Below are positions 8,520-15,877 of a stretch of 21,119 nucleotides of DNA, one piece after another. The translations under genes and the position numbers were made by a program. Where the stretch lies: NCBI GenBank assembly GCA_003427395.1, contig BFEA01001123.1, forward strand, positions 50,634 through 71,752. Direction: 5' to 3'. The number at the start of each line of letters is the position of its first letter. Position 1 is the first letter of the stretch. Under the pieces are notes generated by a model. It was not told the DNA's origin and made no database searches. It saw nothing but the letters and a program-made list of their open reading frames with translations. Origin of the DNA: Chara braunii. Taxonomy: Eukaryota; Streptophyta; Charophyceae; Charales; Characeae.

Positions 8520-8918
8520 TCAAGGAACAGGCATCACTCGATGCTCGACAATCTGGTCAATGTCCACTTCACCATCCATGGTTAGGGGCAGCATAGATCT
8601 TCGAGAGGGATACAGATCTGTGGCAGCAAAAGGTGCCAGTTTGGAGGCGTGGAAAACAGGATAAGTCCATAAGTGTGCAGGGATGCGAATCACGTATGAA
8701 GGCCCATCGGGTTGATCTCCTACAATATCTAAGATCTCCCAGGGCCCAAAGTACTGAGGCATAAACTTTCCTGAGATCCCTATCTCCTGTCCCAGTTCTG
8801 ATGATTTCACCGAGACTCTCTCACCTACCTGAAAGTTAGAAGGTCGTCTATGTTTGCTCTCAGATGCAATCATAGCATCCTGAGACTTCAAAATGTGTTC
8901 TTTGGCCTGCTGCAACAT
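8520..8918 (-). CDS. pol: Element 2 integrase C-terminal domain with GPY/F motif
   Basis: The segment follows a TAG at 8919 in the same frame, so the Met is not a true start. It encodes a helical stretch (AKEHILKSQDAMIASESKHRR), an SH3-like module (FQVGERVSVKSSELG, then FMPQYFGPWEIL, the GPY/F motif) and YPVFHASKL. Then comes the first strand of the chromodomain (MDGEVDIDQIVEHRV) before the TGA at 8520-8522. This part of integrase helps DNA binding and multimerisation. The fold is complete apart from the two flanking stops. Confidence 0.85.
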   Translation of the reverse strand: MLQQAKEHILKSQDAMIASESKHRRPSNFQVGERVSVKSSELGQEIGISGKFMPQYFGPWEILDIVGDQPDGPSYVIRIPAHLWTYPVFHASKLAPFAATDLYPSRRSMLPLTMDGEVDIDQIVEHRVMPVP

Positions 8919-9548
8919 CTAATCATACTTGACAGCAAATTCTATGCTGCCAGGTGCTGCAATGGGTTGTCTTTCTGGTAATAGAAAGTCGAGCGCAGAT
9001 CTGGGCTTCCAACCAAGATGTAACTGGTTGGGAGTCATATCGGTTGTGCTGTGCACAAGATTGTTGTACAGGCTGGCGACGAGAGGTAACTTCTTGTCCC
9101 AGTCATCCTGACTTGGCTTAATATAATGCCTAAGCAGGTGCTGCACTACCCGGTTCATATGTTCTGCCTGGCCATTTGACTCAGGGTGATTCCCTGACGT
9201 CATTTGAAGCTTTGTGCCCATTTGTTTAGCAACGGATTGCGACAGTTCACTTGTAAACCTGACATCCCTATCACTAACAATAGACGTAGGTAAACCGAAG
9301 TCCCTTACCCAATTGTCCATGAATAGTTTGATGACGAAGTCAGTCTTAGCAGTTTCAGGCATAGCGATTAGTCTGGCGTATTTGGTAAAACGGTCCACTA
9401 TGACAAAGATGTGTCTCTTTCCTGTCCTGCTGGTCACAAGGGTATCCATGAAATCCATGGACACACTCTGACCTGGTCCTTCAGGGATTGGCAAGGGTTT
9501 GATTAACCGAAGCGGAGCCTGAGTCCTTGGTTTATCCTTTTGACAAAC
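8919..9548 (-). CDS. pol: Element 2 integrase catalytic core
   Basis: The frame starts just after the TAG at 9549 and ends at the TAG at 8919. It encodes PIPEGPGQSVSMDFMD, VDRFTKYARLIAM, SIVSDRDVRF and NHPESNGQAEHMNR. The catalytic triad is D (codon 9453-9455), D (9270-9272) and E (9162-9164), and the last two are 35 residues apart, the standard D35E spacing. The catalytic core is intact, while its zinc finger is cut by the stop inside the second Cys pair. The first Met of the 191-residue ORF (9494) is an internal residue. Confidence 0.88.
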   Translation of the reverse strand, partial: VCQKDKPRTQAPLRLIKPLPIPEGPGQSVSMDFMDTLVTSRTGKRHIFVIVDRFTKYARLIAMPETAKTDFVIKLFMDNWVRDFGLPTSIVSDRDVRFTSELSQSVAKQMGTKLQMTSGNHPESNGQAEHMNRVVQHLLRHYIKPSQDDWDKKLPLVASLYNNLVHSTTDMTPNQLHLGWKPRSALDFLLPERQPIAAPGSIEFAVKYD

Positions 9549-10637
9549 CTAACAGGTTTCCACATAACGTTTCACATCTTCTAACATAGAAGGCCACCAA
9601 AATCTCTGCACTAAATTCGTTGATGTCTTTCTATAGCCAAAATGACCAGTTGCATCATGACATTCTCCTAAAAATAAACTGCGCAAAGACTCGCTATTAG
9701 CAACACATAGTTTTTTATTCCCTGTGTTATCAAGGAACAACAAGTCGTCTACCATCGTAAATTCGTCCAAAGTNTTTTTATCCTTTGCCTTGAATCTACG
9801 AATGATCTCTAACATGACTGGATCTCCCTGATAGGCTTCCACCAGCGATCGAGTGAGTTCGTCAGATATGCCAAACTCAGTAACTAGCGCGCCCAGATAA
9901 TNTGCCCTTCTTGATAGCGCATCANCCACTTTGTTGTACGTACCTTTGATAGGATCAAGTTGATAGTCATACATGTCTATCACTTGAATCCATCTTTTGA
10001 GTGCGTCAGACAACATAGGCTGTGTCTTTATCCAGCGCAAAGTCTCATGGTCAAACCTCACATAGAAGAATCTTCCTAGGAGGTAGTGTCTCCAATGAAC
10101 TAGCGCTCGGTACAGNGCNTAGAGCTCTNTCTCATAAGTGGANTTGGCCAACTTCTGAGATGACATCTTCTTGCTCATATACTCGATCAGTCTCAACTTG
10201 GGCCCTTCCTTTTGCGCAAGGACCGCGCCTATGCCATATTGGCTGGCGTTTGTGGTCACAACAAACGGCTTGTTAGGATCAGGAAGTTTGAGAACTTCAT
10301 AGTGCGTCAGATNGTACTTGAATTTCTTGAAGCTTGCTTCACACTCTTCAGTCCACTCCCAAGGGGTGTTAAGTTGAGTTAGATCCGTNAATGGGGAGGC
10401 TATAGTACTATAATTTTTCACAAACGGACGATAATAGCCCGTCATCCCCAAAAACGATCTGACCTCAGTANNAGTCTGGGGTCTGGGCCAGTCACGTATG
10501 CTGGCCACCTTCCCATCTTCCTGCCTCAATCCATCTGCTGAAATTTCATGACCCAAGTACAGGATCTTGGTGCGACCAAACTCGCATTTANCCAAATTCA
10601 CTTTGTACTGGTGCTGTCTAAGGAGACCTAGCACTGT
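9549..10637 (-). CDS. pol: Element 2 RT thumb, RNase H and integrase zinc finger
   Basis: The order is RT connection (HQYKVNL, KCEFGRTKILYLGHEIS, RDWPRPQT, SFLGMTGYYRPF), RNase H (VTTNASQYGIGAVLAQ, IEYMSKKM, YLLGRFFYVRFDHETL, DALSRR) and the integrase HHCC finger (CHDATGHFGY ... VETC). The first RNase H catalytic Asp is replaced by Asn (TNAS, codon 10248-10250, AAC), which should abolish RNase H activity. A TAG at 9549-9551 sits between the two finger cysteines. Upstream, an exact 8-bp duplication at 10630-10645 breaks the frame from the RT palm. RNase H would degrade the RNA strand during reverse transcription. Confidence 0.88.
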   Translation of the reverse strand, partial: TVLGLLRQHQYKVNLXKCEFGRTKILYLGHEISADGLRQEDGKVASIRDWPRPQTXTEVRSFLGMTGYYRPFVKNYSTIASPXTDLTQLNTPWEWTEECEASFKKFKYXLTHYEVLKLPDPNKPFVVTTNASQYGIGAVLAQKEGPKLRLIEYMSKKMSSQKLAXSTYEXELXXLYRALVHWRHYLLGRFFYVRFDHETLRWIKTQPMLSDALKRWIQVIDMYDYQLDPIKGTYNKVXDALSRRAXYLGALVTEFGISDELTRSLVEAYQGDPVMLEIIRRFKAKDKXTLDEFTMVDDLLFLDNTGNKKLCVANSESLRSLFLGECHDATGHFGYRKTSTNLVQRFWWPSMLEDVKRYVETC

Positions 10638-10645
10638 AGCACTGT

Positions 10646-11224
10646 TTTCAAGTGCTCAACGTGCTCCTCTACAGTCCTACTAAAGATGANAATATCGTCG
10701 AGGTACACNACGATAAACTTGTCCAAGTAGTCATGAAAGATCCTGTTCATCGCGTGNTGGAACNTTCCAGGCGCATTGCATAGGCCAAAAGGCATCACCA
10801 CAACTTCGTACAGACCGTACCTGGTCTAAAATGCGGTTTTGTGTTGGTCCTCAGGTCTAACGAGAATTTGATGGTATCCGGACTTNGGATCTATCTNNGT
10901 GAAGTACCGGCATCCCTGCACTCTATCCAAGAGNTCGTCAATGCGGGATAGGGGCTCCGCNTTCTTNACAGTGATGGCATTGAGACCCCTATAGTCAATG
11001 CACATCCTTAATGGACCTCCCTTCTTAGGAACAAATAAGACTGGCGCACCNTAAGGGGAGGTACTAGGCNGTATCCATCCCTTCTCTGTGAGATCCTTGA
11101 GCAGGCGGNGAAGCTCATCTAACTCCGCAGGAGACATCCTATAGATTTNTCCTCTAGGCACCTTACTACCTGGGATAATCTCTATCGCATGGACAATCTC
11201 CCTGTCTACCACGCCTGTGGGCTC
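10646..11224 (-). CDS. pol: Element 2 reverse transcriptase fingers and palm, one in-frame stop
   Basis: The frame runs from just after the TAG at 11225 to the frameshifting duplication near 10638. It encodes DREIVHAIEIIPGSKVP, IYRMSPAELDEL, GAPVLFVPKKGGPLRMCIDYRGLNAIT, GYHQILVRPEDQHKTAF, then a TAG (10826-10828), TRYGLYEVVVMPFGLCNAP and VVYLDDI. The YLDD box is at 10694-10705. The residue at the TAG is normally Arg, Lys or Gln in related RTs. About a dozen Ns fall in this stretch. The fold is otherwise complete. Confidence 0.85.
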
Positions 11225-11512
11225 CTAAAAAAGGTCTGAATATTGTGCGACGACTCTTTGTATCTCTGGGGGTGATTTGACTGCCTCCCCTTTCTCAGAG
11301 ACAAAGACTAGATACATGCCCTCCTCCTGATTCTGCTTATAATAGTTATAGAAGGATGNAGCACACATACACCCGTAGTTTTCTATTAGACTGCTAGCTT
11401 TGTACTTTTGCAATCTAACANTTCTACCATTGGGCAATTTGTGGATCAACACCTTTCTATCCCAGTCNAACTGAGGTTGCGAGACTTCAAGGTAGTACAT
11501 GCCTAGTAACAT
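11225..11512 (-). pseudogene. pol: Element 2 protease C-terminus and RT linker
   Basis: It begins immediately beside the MITE-like insertion with MLLGMYYLEVSQPQ, the ILGM-type motif that follows the protease flap, then DWDRKVLIHKLPNGR and YLVFVSEKGEAVKSPPEIQ up to QYSDLF, and a TAG at 11225-11227. The upstream half of the protease lies at 12036-12600. Removing the 521-bp insert plus one copy of its AT duplication joins the two halves in frame. Confidence 0.8.
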
Positions 11513-12033
11513 CAACGAATAAAATTCCTAGAATTAAATAATCATTTTATACTAAAATTACAATCTAAATTCCAAATTTTCATTCCATCTTAAAAAATGT
11601 CATTCAAATTTTAAAATTTTTCATCTTAGTTGCAAAATTTCATTCCCAGAATAGGGTATCCCTTCTTATTTGGAATGCATGCTAGAGGTGGAATGGAAGT
11701 CTGGATGAGTTTATGAAATATTTTAATTGGACTGTCTTTCTAAGTAAGGATTTTCAATCATAAATAGGTTAATCCAATCTAAATTAGAAGATATTTGTTG
11801 CCTTAGAATGAAACTTTAATTAAAACATTTCATAAACTCGTCCAGACTTTGATTCCATCTTGAACAAATAGATGTAGTTGGAAGGGAAAGCTTATATTTA
11901 GACGGGAACTTATCAAATAAAACTGAAAATTTTAGAATTGGACGAACATTGGAATGATAATTTGTAAATATGAAAGATTTTTTTTTATGGAATGTTTTTT
12001 CAACTTTCATTTCTCGTGGGAATTTTTCTGTTG
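11513..12033. mobile_element. 521-bp AT-rich MITE-like or foldback insertion in element 2 pol
   Basis: The insert is far more AT-rich than its surroundings. It begins CAACGAATAAAATTCC and ends GGGAATTTTTCTGTTG, so the ends are imperfect inverted repeats (CAAC...AAAATTCC against CAAC...AAAATTCC of the complement). It is flanked by AT on both sides (11511-11512 and 12034-12035). A second, internal inverted repeat pairs 11688-11728 with 11818-11860 at high identity, so the insert can fold on itself. It interrupts pol between LPFD and MLLGM, and precise removal restores the frame. No transposase ORF is present, so it is non-autonomous. The exact superfamily is unclear. Confidence 0.75.
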
Positions 12034-12035
12034 AT

Positions 12036-12600
12036 ATCGAATGGTAGTNCGTCGCTCACCAGGAAGAAGATCTTGTGGATCNCTTCCCCTCCTCCATAAG
12101 AGAAGGTACAGGCTACGTCTTTGAAATANTCCTTTACCACCATTTGGTGNTTGTTGGCTAGNGTAGAAGCTACAGTTCTGCTAAGCCGCTACACTTGGTC
12201 GCCTAAGCGCAGTCTATCCACACAAGCACGACTGATGAAATTTCGTGTAGAGCCTATGTCTGCGAAGGCGCCNACCTTGTGGCCACCTACATCTACTTCT
12301 ACCACGAAATGCTCACCCTTTGGACGTCTACTGATCATCGCCCAAGAGTCCCTGGGGTCCTTCCCTGACCACTCAGTCTCTAACTCTTCTAGGGCCTCAG
12401 ACACATCTNTCNAACAGAGCGTCGNTGGGTCTNAATNTGTCTGCGGGGCGATACNTGGGTCACTAGCCTTNGCCAACGCCTNAAGTGGNGAAGGCAACGT
12501 TACCACTTCAGCGCNAGTAAGAGCGGCTAACACTCCTACTGGCCCGAGGTGTTTCCCTGTGAGTTGCTCGCAGAANCACTCCCAGGGTTNGAANAAAAGC
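12036..12600 (-). pseudogene. pol: Element 2 aspartic protease, N-terminal part
   Basis: The frame encodes a linker (DVSEALEELETEW, SWAMISRRPKGEHFVVEVDVGG) and the protease active-site region GAFADIGSTRNFISRACVDRLRLGDQV, then a TAG (12189-12191), RLSRTVASTLAN and CTFSYGGG ... FFLVSD, LPFD at the insertion point. The catalytic Asp codon is at 12258-12260. The motif is D-I-G instead of D-T/S-G, so the enzyme is probably inactive. The frame differs from that of the zinc knuckle upstream, with the change near 12600. Ns are dense between 12400 and 12600. Confidence 0.75.
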
Positions 12601-12766
12601 CCACCACCGTTGGTGAGGNTACCTTCGTGGTGATCTTCTTGNCGCGGCAAGTCCTGGACGTGTGGCCATAGTTGCCACAGTTCATGCATGTACCCCTNGC
12701 AACTCGATCACTCCACACCTCATAGTCTAAACCAATCTTCACCCAAGCGGGTGTTCCTTGGTCGCC
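12536..12766 (-). pseudogene. gag: Element 2 Gag nucleocapsid with CCHC zinc knuckle
   Basis: It is in frame with the Gag core upstream but separated from it by the TAG at 12767-12769. It encodes WVKIGLDYEVWSDRV, then the knuckle C-MN-C-GNYG-H-TSRT-C at 12647-12688 (CX2CX4HX4C), followed by Lys/Arg-rich text. The knuckle binds RNA in the particle. The last 20 or so residues are likely out of frame, because the protease linker continues in another frame from about 12600. Confidence 0.8.
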
Positions 12767-13860
12767 CTAACCCGTGGACCGTACTACCTTCTTCTTCCCG
12801 NTCTCCCTAGCCTTTTCCTTGATGGGTGCCACGACTCCNNCATCTGAAGTCTCACTACCCCCATNGTGCTCTGTGAACTCCCCAAGATCTGGGAAGTCGT
12901 CAATCTCCGTCNTTTGACCATCGTGGTCAACGAACATTAACTNACCCTTCTNCTTCCAATCTTGGGGCAGTCTCTTCCTACCATCATTNGATGCNTGATG
13001 TGCAGATCNCAGCTTTGCCTCGATGTCCAAAGCTTTCTTACTAAAAGAAGTGAAGGTGTGTTGTTCAACATAGGCCTCGTCAACCAGCTTGGTCCTTGCC
13101 TCTGAAGGTAGGCACCTTANGTAATCCGTTAGGAGAACCTGCTGGCCAAAACGCACACCAGGTACCACGATTAGTCGTTCTACGGCGTCCGTTAGCTCTC
13201 TAACATTCTTGAACCTGCGGGAACAAAGACTGTTGATAGCATTAGTAGCCTTTTGAGCCCCTTGTGGGTCATGCCACCTGTTATACATGGACCGTATGAA
13301 CTCTTCAAATGTCTGGGATTGTGCCCAGGCATCGAATTTTTGACCGTAGCCCTGCCGTTGCACTAAGCCATTTAACCATCGGGCTGCTGACCCTTCTAAA
13401 AAGGAGGCAGCCACTACAACTTCTTGCTTTGGCCTTGTGAGCTTATGCCTCACATAAGTAGGCACAGTTCTCACCCAGGTGTCCAAGTCTTCCTCCTTCT
13501 TCTTATCGCCAGAGAAGGGCTTGGGACTCATCAAAGCTATCTTGGGCATCCACTGCATAGGCTGCATGGGCCCAGGAGCTTGCTGAAGAGGCTGCATAGC
13601 CACTGAAAAAGGNTGTTGCACACTAACCTGGGCCNGACTTGACANTGGGACTGTAGTGACCACTGTTGTAGATGGTACGACTGAGACTGAATGAACCGGA
13701 CCACTAGTTGCTACTAAACCACCCGGGGAGGGTATGCCAAACATGGGAGAGAAAGTTTGCCCTGTGCGTTGCGGCATCGATGATGGACCCGCACCTGCAG
13801 GGGGAACTACAGCAAACTGTGGNGGCCTCACCATAGTGCGAGGGGCCAGAAGTTTAGCCA
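12767..13860 (-). CDS. gag: Element 2 Gag core (capsid domain)
   Basis: After a Pro/Gln/Val-rich low-complexity stretch comes the capsid-like domain: ALMSPKPFSGDKKKEEDLDTW, VVVAASFLEGSAARWLNGL, TFEEFIRSMYNRW, SLCSRRFKNVRELTDAVERL, VLLTDYXRCLPSEARTKLVD and KALDIEAKL. This matches Retrotrans_gag by its W, F/L and R spacing. The frame is open upstream past the first Met at 13834 to about 13860, where it should join the N-terminal gag frame through a 1-bp shift in an A-rich run. It ends at the TAG at 12767. Gag builds the particle shell. Confidence 0.82.
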
Positions 13861-14471
13861 GGATTTTGTTTCCGGCCTGCTACCAAATCAGCCAACAATT
13901 CCTGTTGAACGCTTTGCGCTTCCGCCACTGAAAGTAAGGCGCCTCGCAGTACACGNACAACAGGGTNTAATCTTGTCTCATCTAGTCTTTCCAGTCTGCC
14001 TAGCTCCTGCATTCTACTCTCTAGTCTAGCCTTTCTTTGCATAGCTTTTCTTCTCCTCTCTACTACATCGTCCATCTGCCGNTGTAACTCATCTTGAAGT
14101 TCTTCTNCTTGCCGGATTTCNAAGTNCTCCGGCGTGAGTGGAGACTGGNTGACTCGCAAGTGACCAATCTGACTAGTGACTTCCTNAGTACCACTCTTAC
14201 TGACTCCTGACGAAGTGGCCTGTGTAGAGACTTGCAACATAGCTGAGGTAGCCATGGTTGCACNGGTGCTAGCTGAGACTTTAGTCNTGGCACTATCCTN
14301 AGCTGCCCTCGCTCTCCTTGCCGTTGTTCTCTCTCTAGCCTCTCTCTTCAATCTTCTCTCGTCTCCTGGACCTAACTCCAAGAATGTCAAGGGTCGACTG
14401 CGGACAGTCCCGCGAGTAGTCCTACGGTCGTCCACTAGCAACTCCTCCTCACTTGTGCTTGCATCACTCAT
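13854..14471 (-). CDS. gag: Element 2 Gag N-terminal region with coiled coil
   Basis: The ATG at 14469-14471 is the first Met of the gag frame and follows the long leader, so it is a plausible true start. The product is acidic then basic (SDASTSEEELL, RRLKREARERTTARRARAA), then Ser/Thr-rich, then a charged coiled coil of about 60 residues (EELQDEL, RQMDDVVERRRKAMQRKARLESRMQELGRLERLDET). The frame ends in TAA at 13854, just after the run CGGAAACAAAAT, where a 1-bp shift leads into the Gag core frame. An indel in the A run is the simplest explanation. Confidence 0.75.
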   Translation of the reverse strand: MSDASTSEEELLVDDRRTTRGTVRSRPLTFLELGPGDERRLKREARERTTARRARAAXDSAXTKVSASTXATMATSAMLQVSTQATSSGVSKSGTXEVTSQIGHLRVXQSPLTPEXXEIRQXEELQDELXRQMDDVVERRRKAMQRKARLESRMQELGRLERLDETRLXPVXRVLRGALLSVAEAQSVQQELLADLVAGRKQNPG

Positions 14472-14750
14472 GAGCTACAGTGTGTGTGATCTAAACTAGA
14501 ATCCACACTGAATCCTACCTTAGCTTGACACACAACCGATTATGAACCACTGTGACAACTACTTTCGGTCGGTTGTAACAAAAATAGTTAGGTGATATAA
14601 TTACAACTAATGNCAGGTCCTACAGGATATATTAATTCTATTTTTAGATTACCCTANAACAGATTGCAACACAGCAAAGATCTAGTCTATCTGTAGNTGT
14701 CTGTCAGTTGTAAGCAAGTCCGTAACAACTAGATAATCAAAACAAAAATA

Positions 14751-14770
14751 ACATCTCCTNTTGGAGATGT
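14751..14770. repeat. Hairpin in the element 2 leader
   Basis: ACATCTCC pairs perfectly with GGAGATGT around a 4-base loop containing one N. Stem-loops of this kind in leaders can serve in RNA dimerisation or packaging. The role here is only a suggestion. Confidence 0.6.
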
Positions 14771-15396
14771 ACACTGGATGGCAGATAGTCTGTTGATTGC
14801 CACTGCGAACAGTTACCGGAATCCCCTCTCCCCCTGTATCCTTCTTGATTAGTCACTTTGTGTCAACGTCCCTGAGCATCTGGTTTGAGCAGTGTGTCTG
14901 AAGGTGTGCAATCTGGCCCACCCCTGTGCACCAAGTCTTTGCCGAACATGCCAGCCAGTCCACTCTTATTTACCCTCGTACCGAACGAGCCTTACACCTG
15001 GTTGATCTGGCTGATCAGCAGGAATTTAAAGAGCACCCCCATCTCTTCAGGAATTATTTAACGTCGCAGTCAGGACGACGATCACAACCAGATTCAGATC
15101 TGAGTCCCTTACCATAAATGTTTATAGACGGTCTGGTGCGCGTCTCATTAAAAGGTTGGCATGCCCAGGTAGACCTCTATTGTGCAAGCAGCAGAACCAA
15201 TGGCTTGCGCCCAAGCATGCGTGTACTAGTCCCAGCGGGTTGGCATGGTGACCGTGACCCGAGTGCTTCGTCCAGAGCCCTTCAGAGGCTTCGCCCGTCT
15301 CCTACCAGCTTGCTGCCCAGGAAGATTGTCGACTCTCAAGGTTGAGCGCTCGCGACACCTCACATCGAGAGGACTCTCAAAACAGAACTCACTTCC

Positions 15397-15636
15397 TCAC
15401 GGTAAGAAGAGATGAAGAGGGTAGATAAGGAAGAGAGCAACGTACCTAAGAGATGAAGAAAGTAGATAAGGAAGAGAGCAACGTACCTCATAAATGCTGC
15501 CCCCAACCACAGATTTCTCACCGGTAACCTGATGTGTAATTATGATGACCGGTCTTTGCTTTGGCACAACCAACAACAGAATGCGGTTCCACCTCAGCTT
15601 AATATACCACATCAGTGAGTTCTCATCATCCAGCAT
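15397..15636 (-). CDS. Short leader ORF of unknown nature
   Basis: The ORF starts at an ATG and reads MLDDENSLMWYIKLRWNRI, then VVPKQRPVIIITHQVTGEKSVVGGSIYE, a mixed composition that does not look random. It then runs into the pyrimidine-rich 41-bp duplication, where the translation becomes low-complexity. GAG GTACGT directly after the IYE codons resembles a splice donor, so the first 50 codons could be an exon. I do not recognise the sequence. It may equally be a chance ORF in the leader. Confidence 0.25.
   Translation of the reverse strand: MLDDENSLMWYIKLRWNRILLLVVPKQRPVIIITHQVTGEKSVVGGSIYEVRCSLPYLLSSSLRYVALFLIYPLHLFLP
15407..15488. repeat. 41-bp tandem duplication in the leader
   Basis: Two adjacent 41-bp units (15407-15447 and 15448-15488) differ at two neighbouring positions. 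On the minus strand each unit starts AGGTACGT and continues as a pyrimidine tract, so the joint reads as polypyrimidine, TTAG, then GTACGT: a splice-acceptor-like and a splice-donor-like sequence back to back. Confidence 0.85.
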
Positions 15637-15785
15637 ACATCCCGTATGTCACCACATAGCTCCCTGGCGCGCCCACACTACCCTGGGCCACCTGATGTTC
15701 AACGCCAATGTCGTATCACTGCCCCACACCTCATGCGAAGCACCAATAGCTATTGCGAAGAACCAATGAAGCGCAATATGAACCA

Positions 15786-15797
15786 GCTCTGATACCA
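15786..15797 (-). other. Primer-binding site of element 2, initiator tRNA-Met type
   Basis: On the minus strand TGGTATCAGAGC stands 3 nt after the LTR end CCTTGCA. It is complementary to the 3' end of plant initiator tRNA-Met, the usual primer for minus-strand synthesis in plant LTR elements. This fixes 15801 as the inner edge of the 5' LTR. Confidence 0.9.
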
Positions 15798-15800
15798 AAT

Positions 15801-15877
15801 TGCAAGGAAAATAAGCAACAGCGAGATGACAATCCCAGATCACACCATCACATTGCAAGCCAAATAGTCACACCGTG
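15801..15877 (-). repeat. Last 77 bp of the element 2 5' LTR, truncated by element 3
   Basis: Positions 15801-15876 match 7275-7350 of the 3' LTR with two substitutions; position 15877 is G where the 3' LTR has A. Beyond 15877 the two sequences share nothing, and an LTR terminus of element 3 begins. The remainder of this LTR (about 950 bp) is predicted to lie on the far side of element 3. The last five bases, CCGTG, are the expected target-site duplication of element 3. Confidence 0.88.

Larger units (their letters stand above)
14472..15785 (-). other. Untranslated leader of element 2 between primer-binding site and gag
   Basis: These 1.3 kb lie between the primer-binding site and the gag ATG and show no conserved domain. 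They hold a short minus-strand ORF (15397-15636), a 41-bp tandem duplication (15407-15488) and a hairpin (14751-14770). The middle (14480-14760) is AT-rich and carries several Ns. A leader this long may contain packaging signals or an intron, or may hide a further old insertion; the sequence does not settle this. Confidence 0.55.
7275..15877 (-). mobile_element. Element 2: Ty3/gypsy chromovirus-like retrotransposon, 5' LTR interrupted
   Basis: Reading the minus strand, the order is 5' LTR remnant (15877-15801), primer-binding site (15797-15786), leader, gag (from 14471), protease, RT, RNase H, integrase, chromodomain, polypurine tract (8317-8306) and 3' LTR (8305-7275). It belongs to a different family from elements 1 and 3 on Gag, leader and LTR sequence. 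It is heavily decayed: in-frame stops at 12767, 12189, 11225, 10826, 9549 and 8919 (all TAG) and 8520 (TGA), frameshifts near 13865, 12600 and 10638, and a 521-bp insertion. The rest of its 5' LTR should lie beyond element 3, right of the window. Confidence 0.9.

Noticed and set aside
8520-12769. Reassignment of TAG to glutamine, as in some ulvophyte algae
   Set aside because: The 700-, 540- and 630-residue frames of elements 1 and 3 have no in-frame TAG except one at a Trp site (19403), so a genome-wide code change is not supported.
13854-13870. Programmed frameshift between gag frames of element 2
   Set aside because: The run GGAAACAAAAT is not a standard X XXY YYZ heptamer in the right phase, and this element has many plain indels.
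15649-15858. Short ORF spanning the primer-binding site and LTR end
   Set aside because: It overlaps essential non-coding signals and shows no coding pattern.
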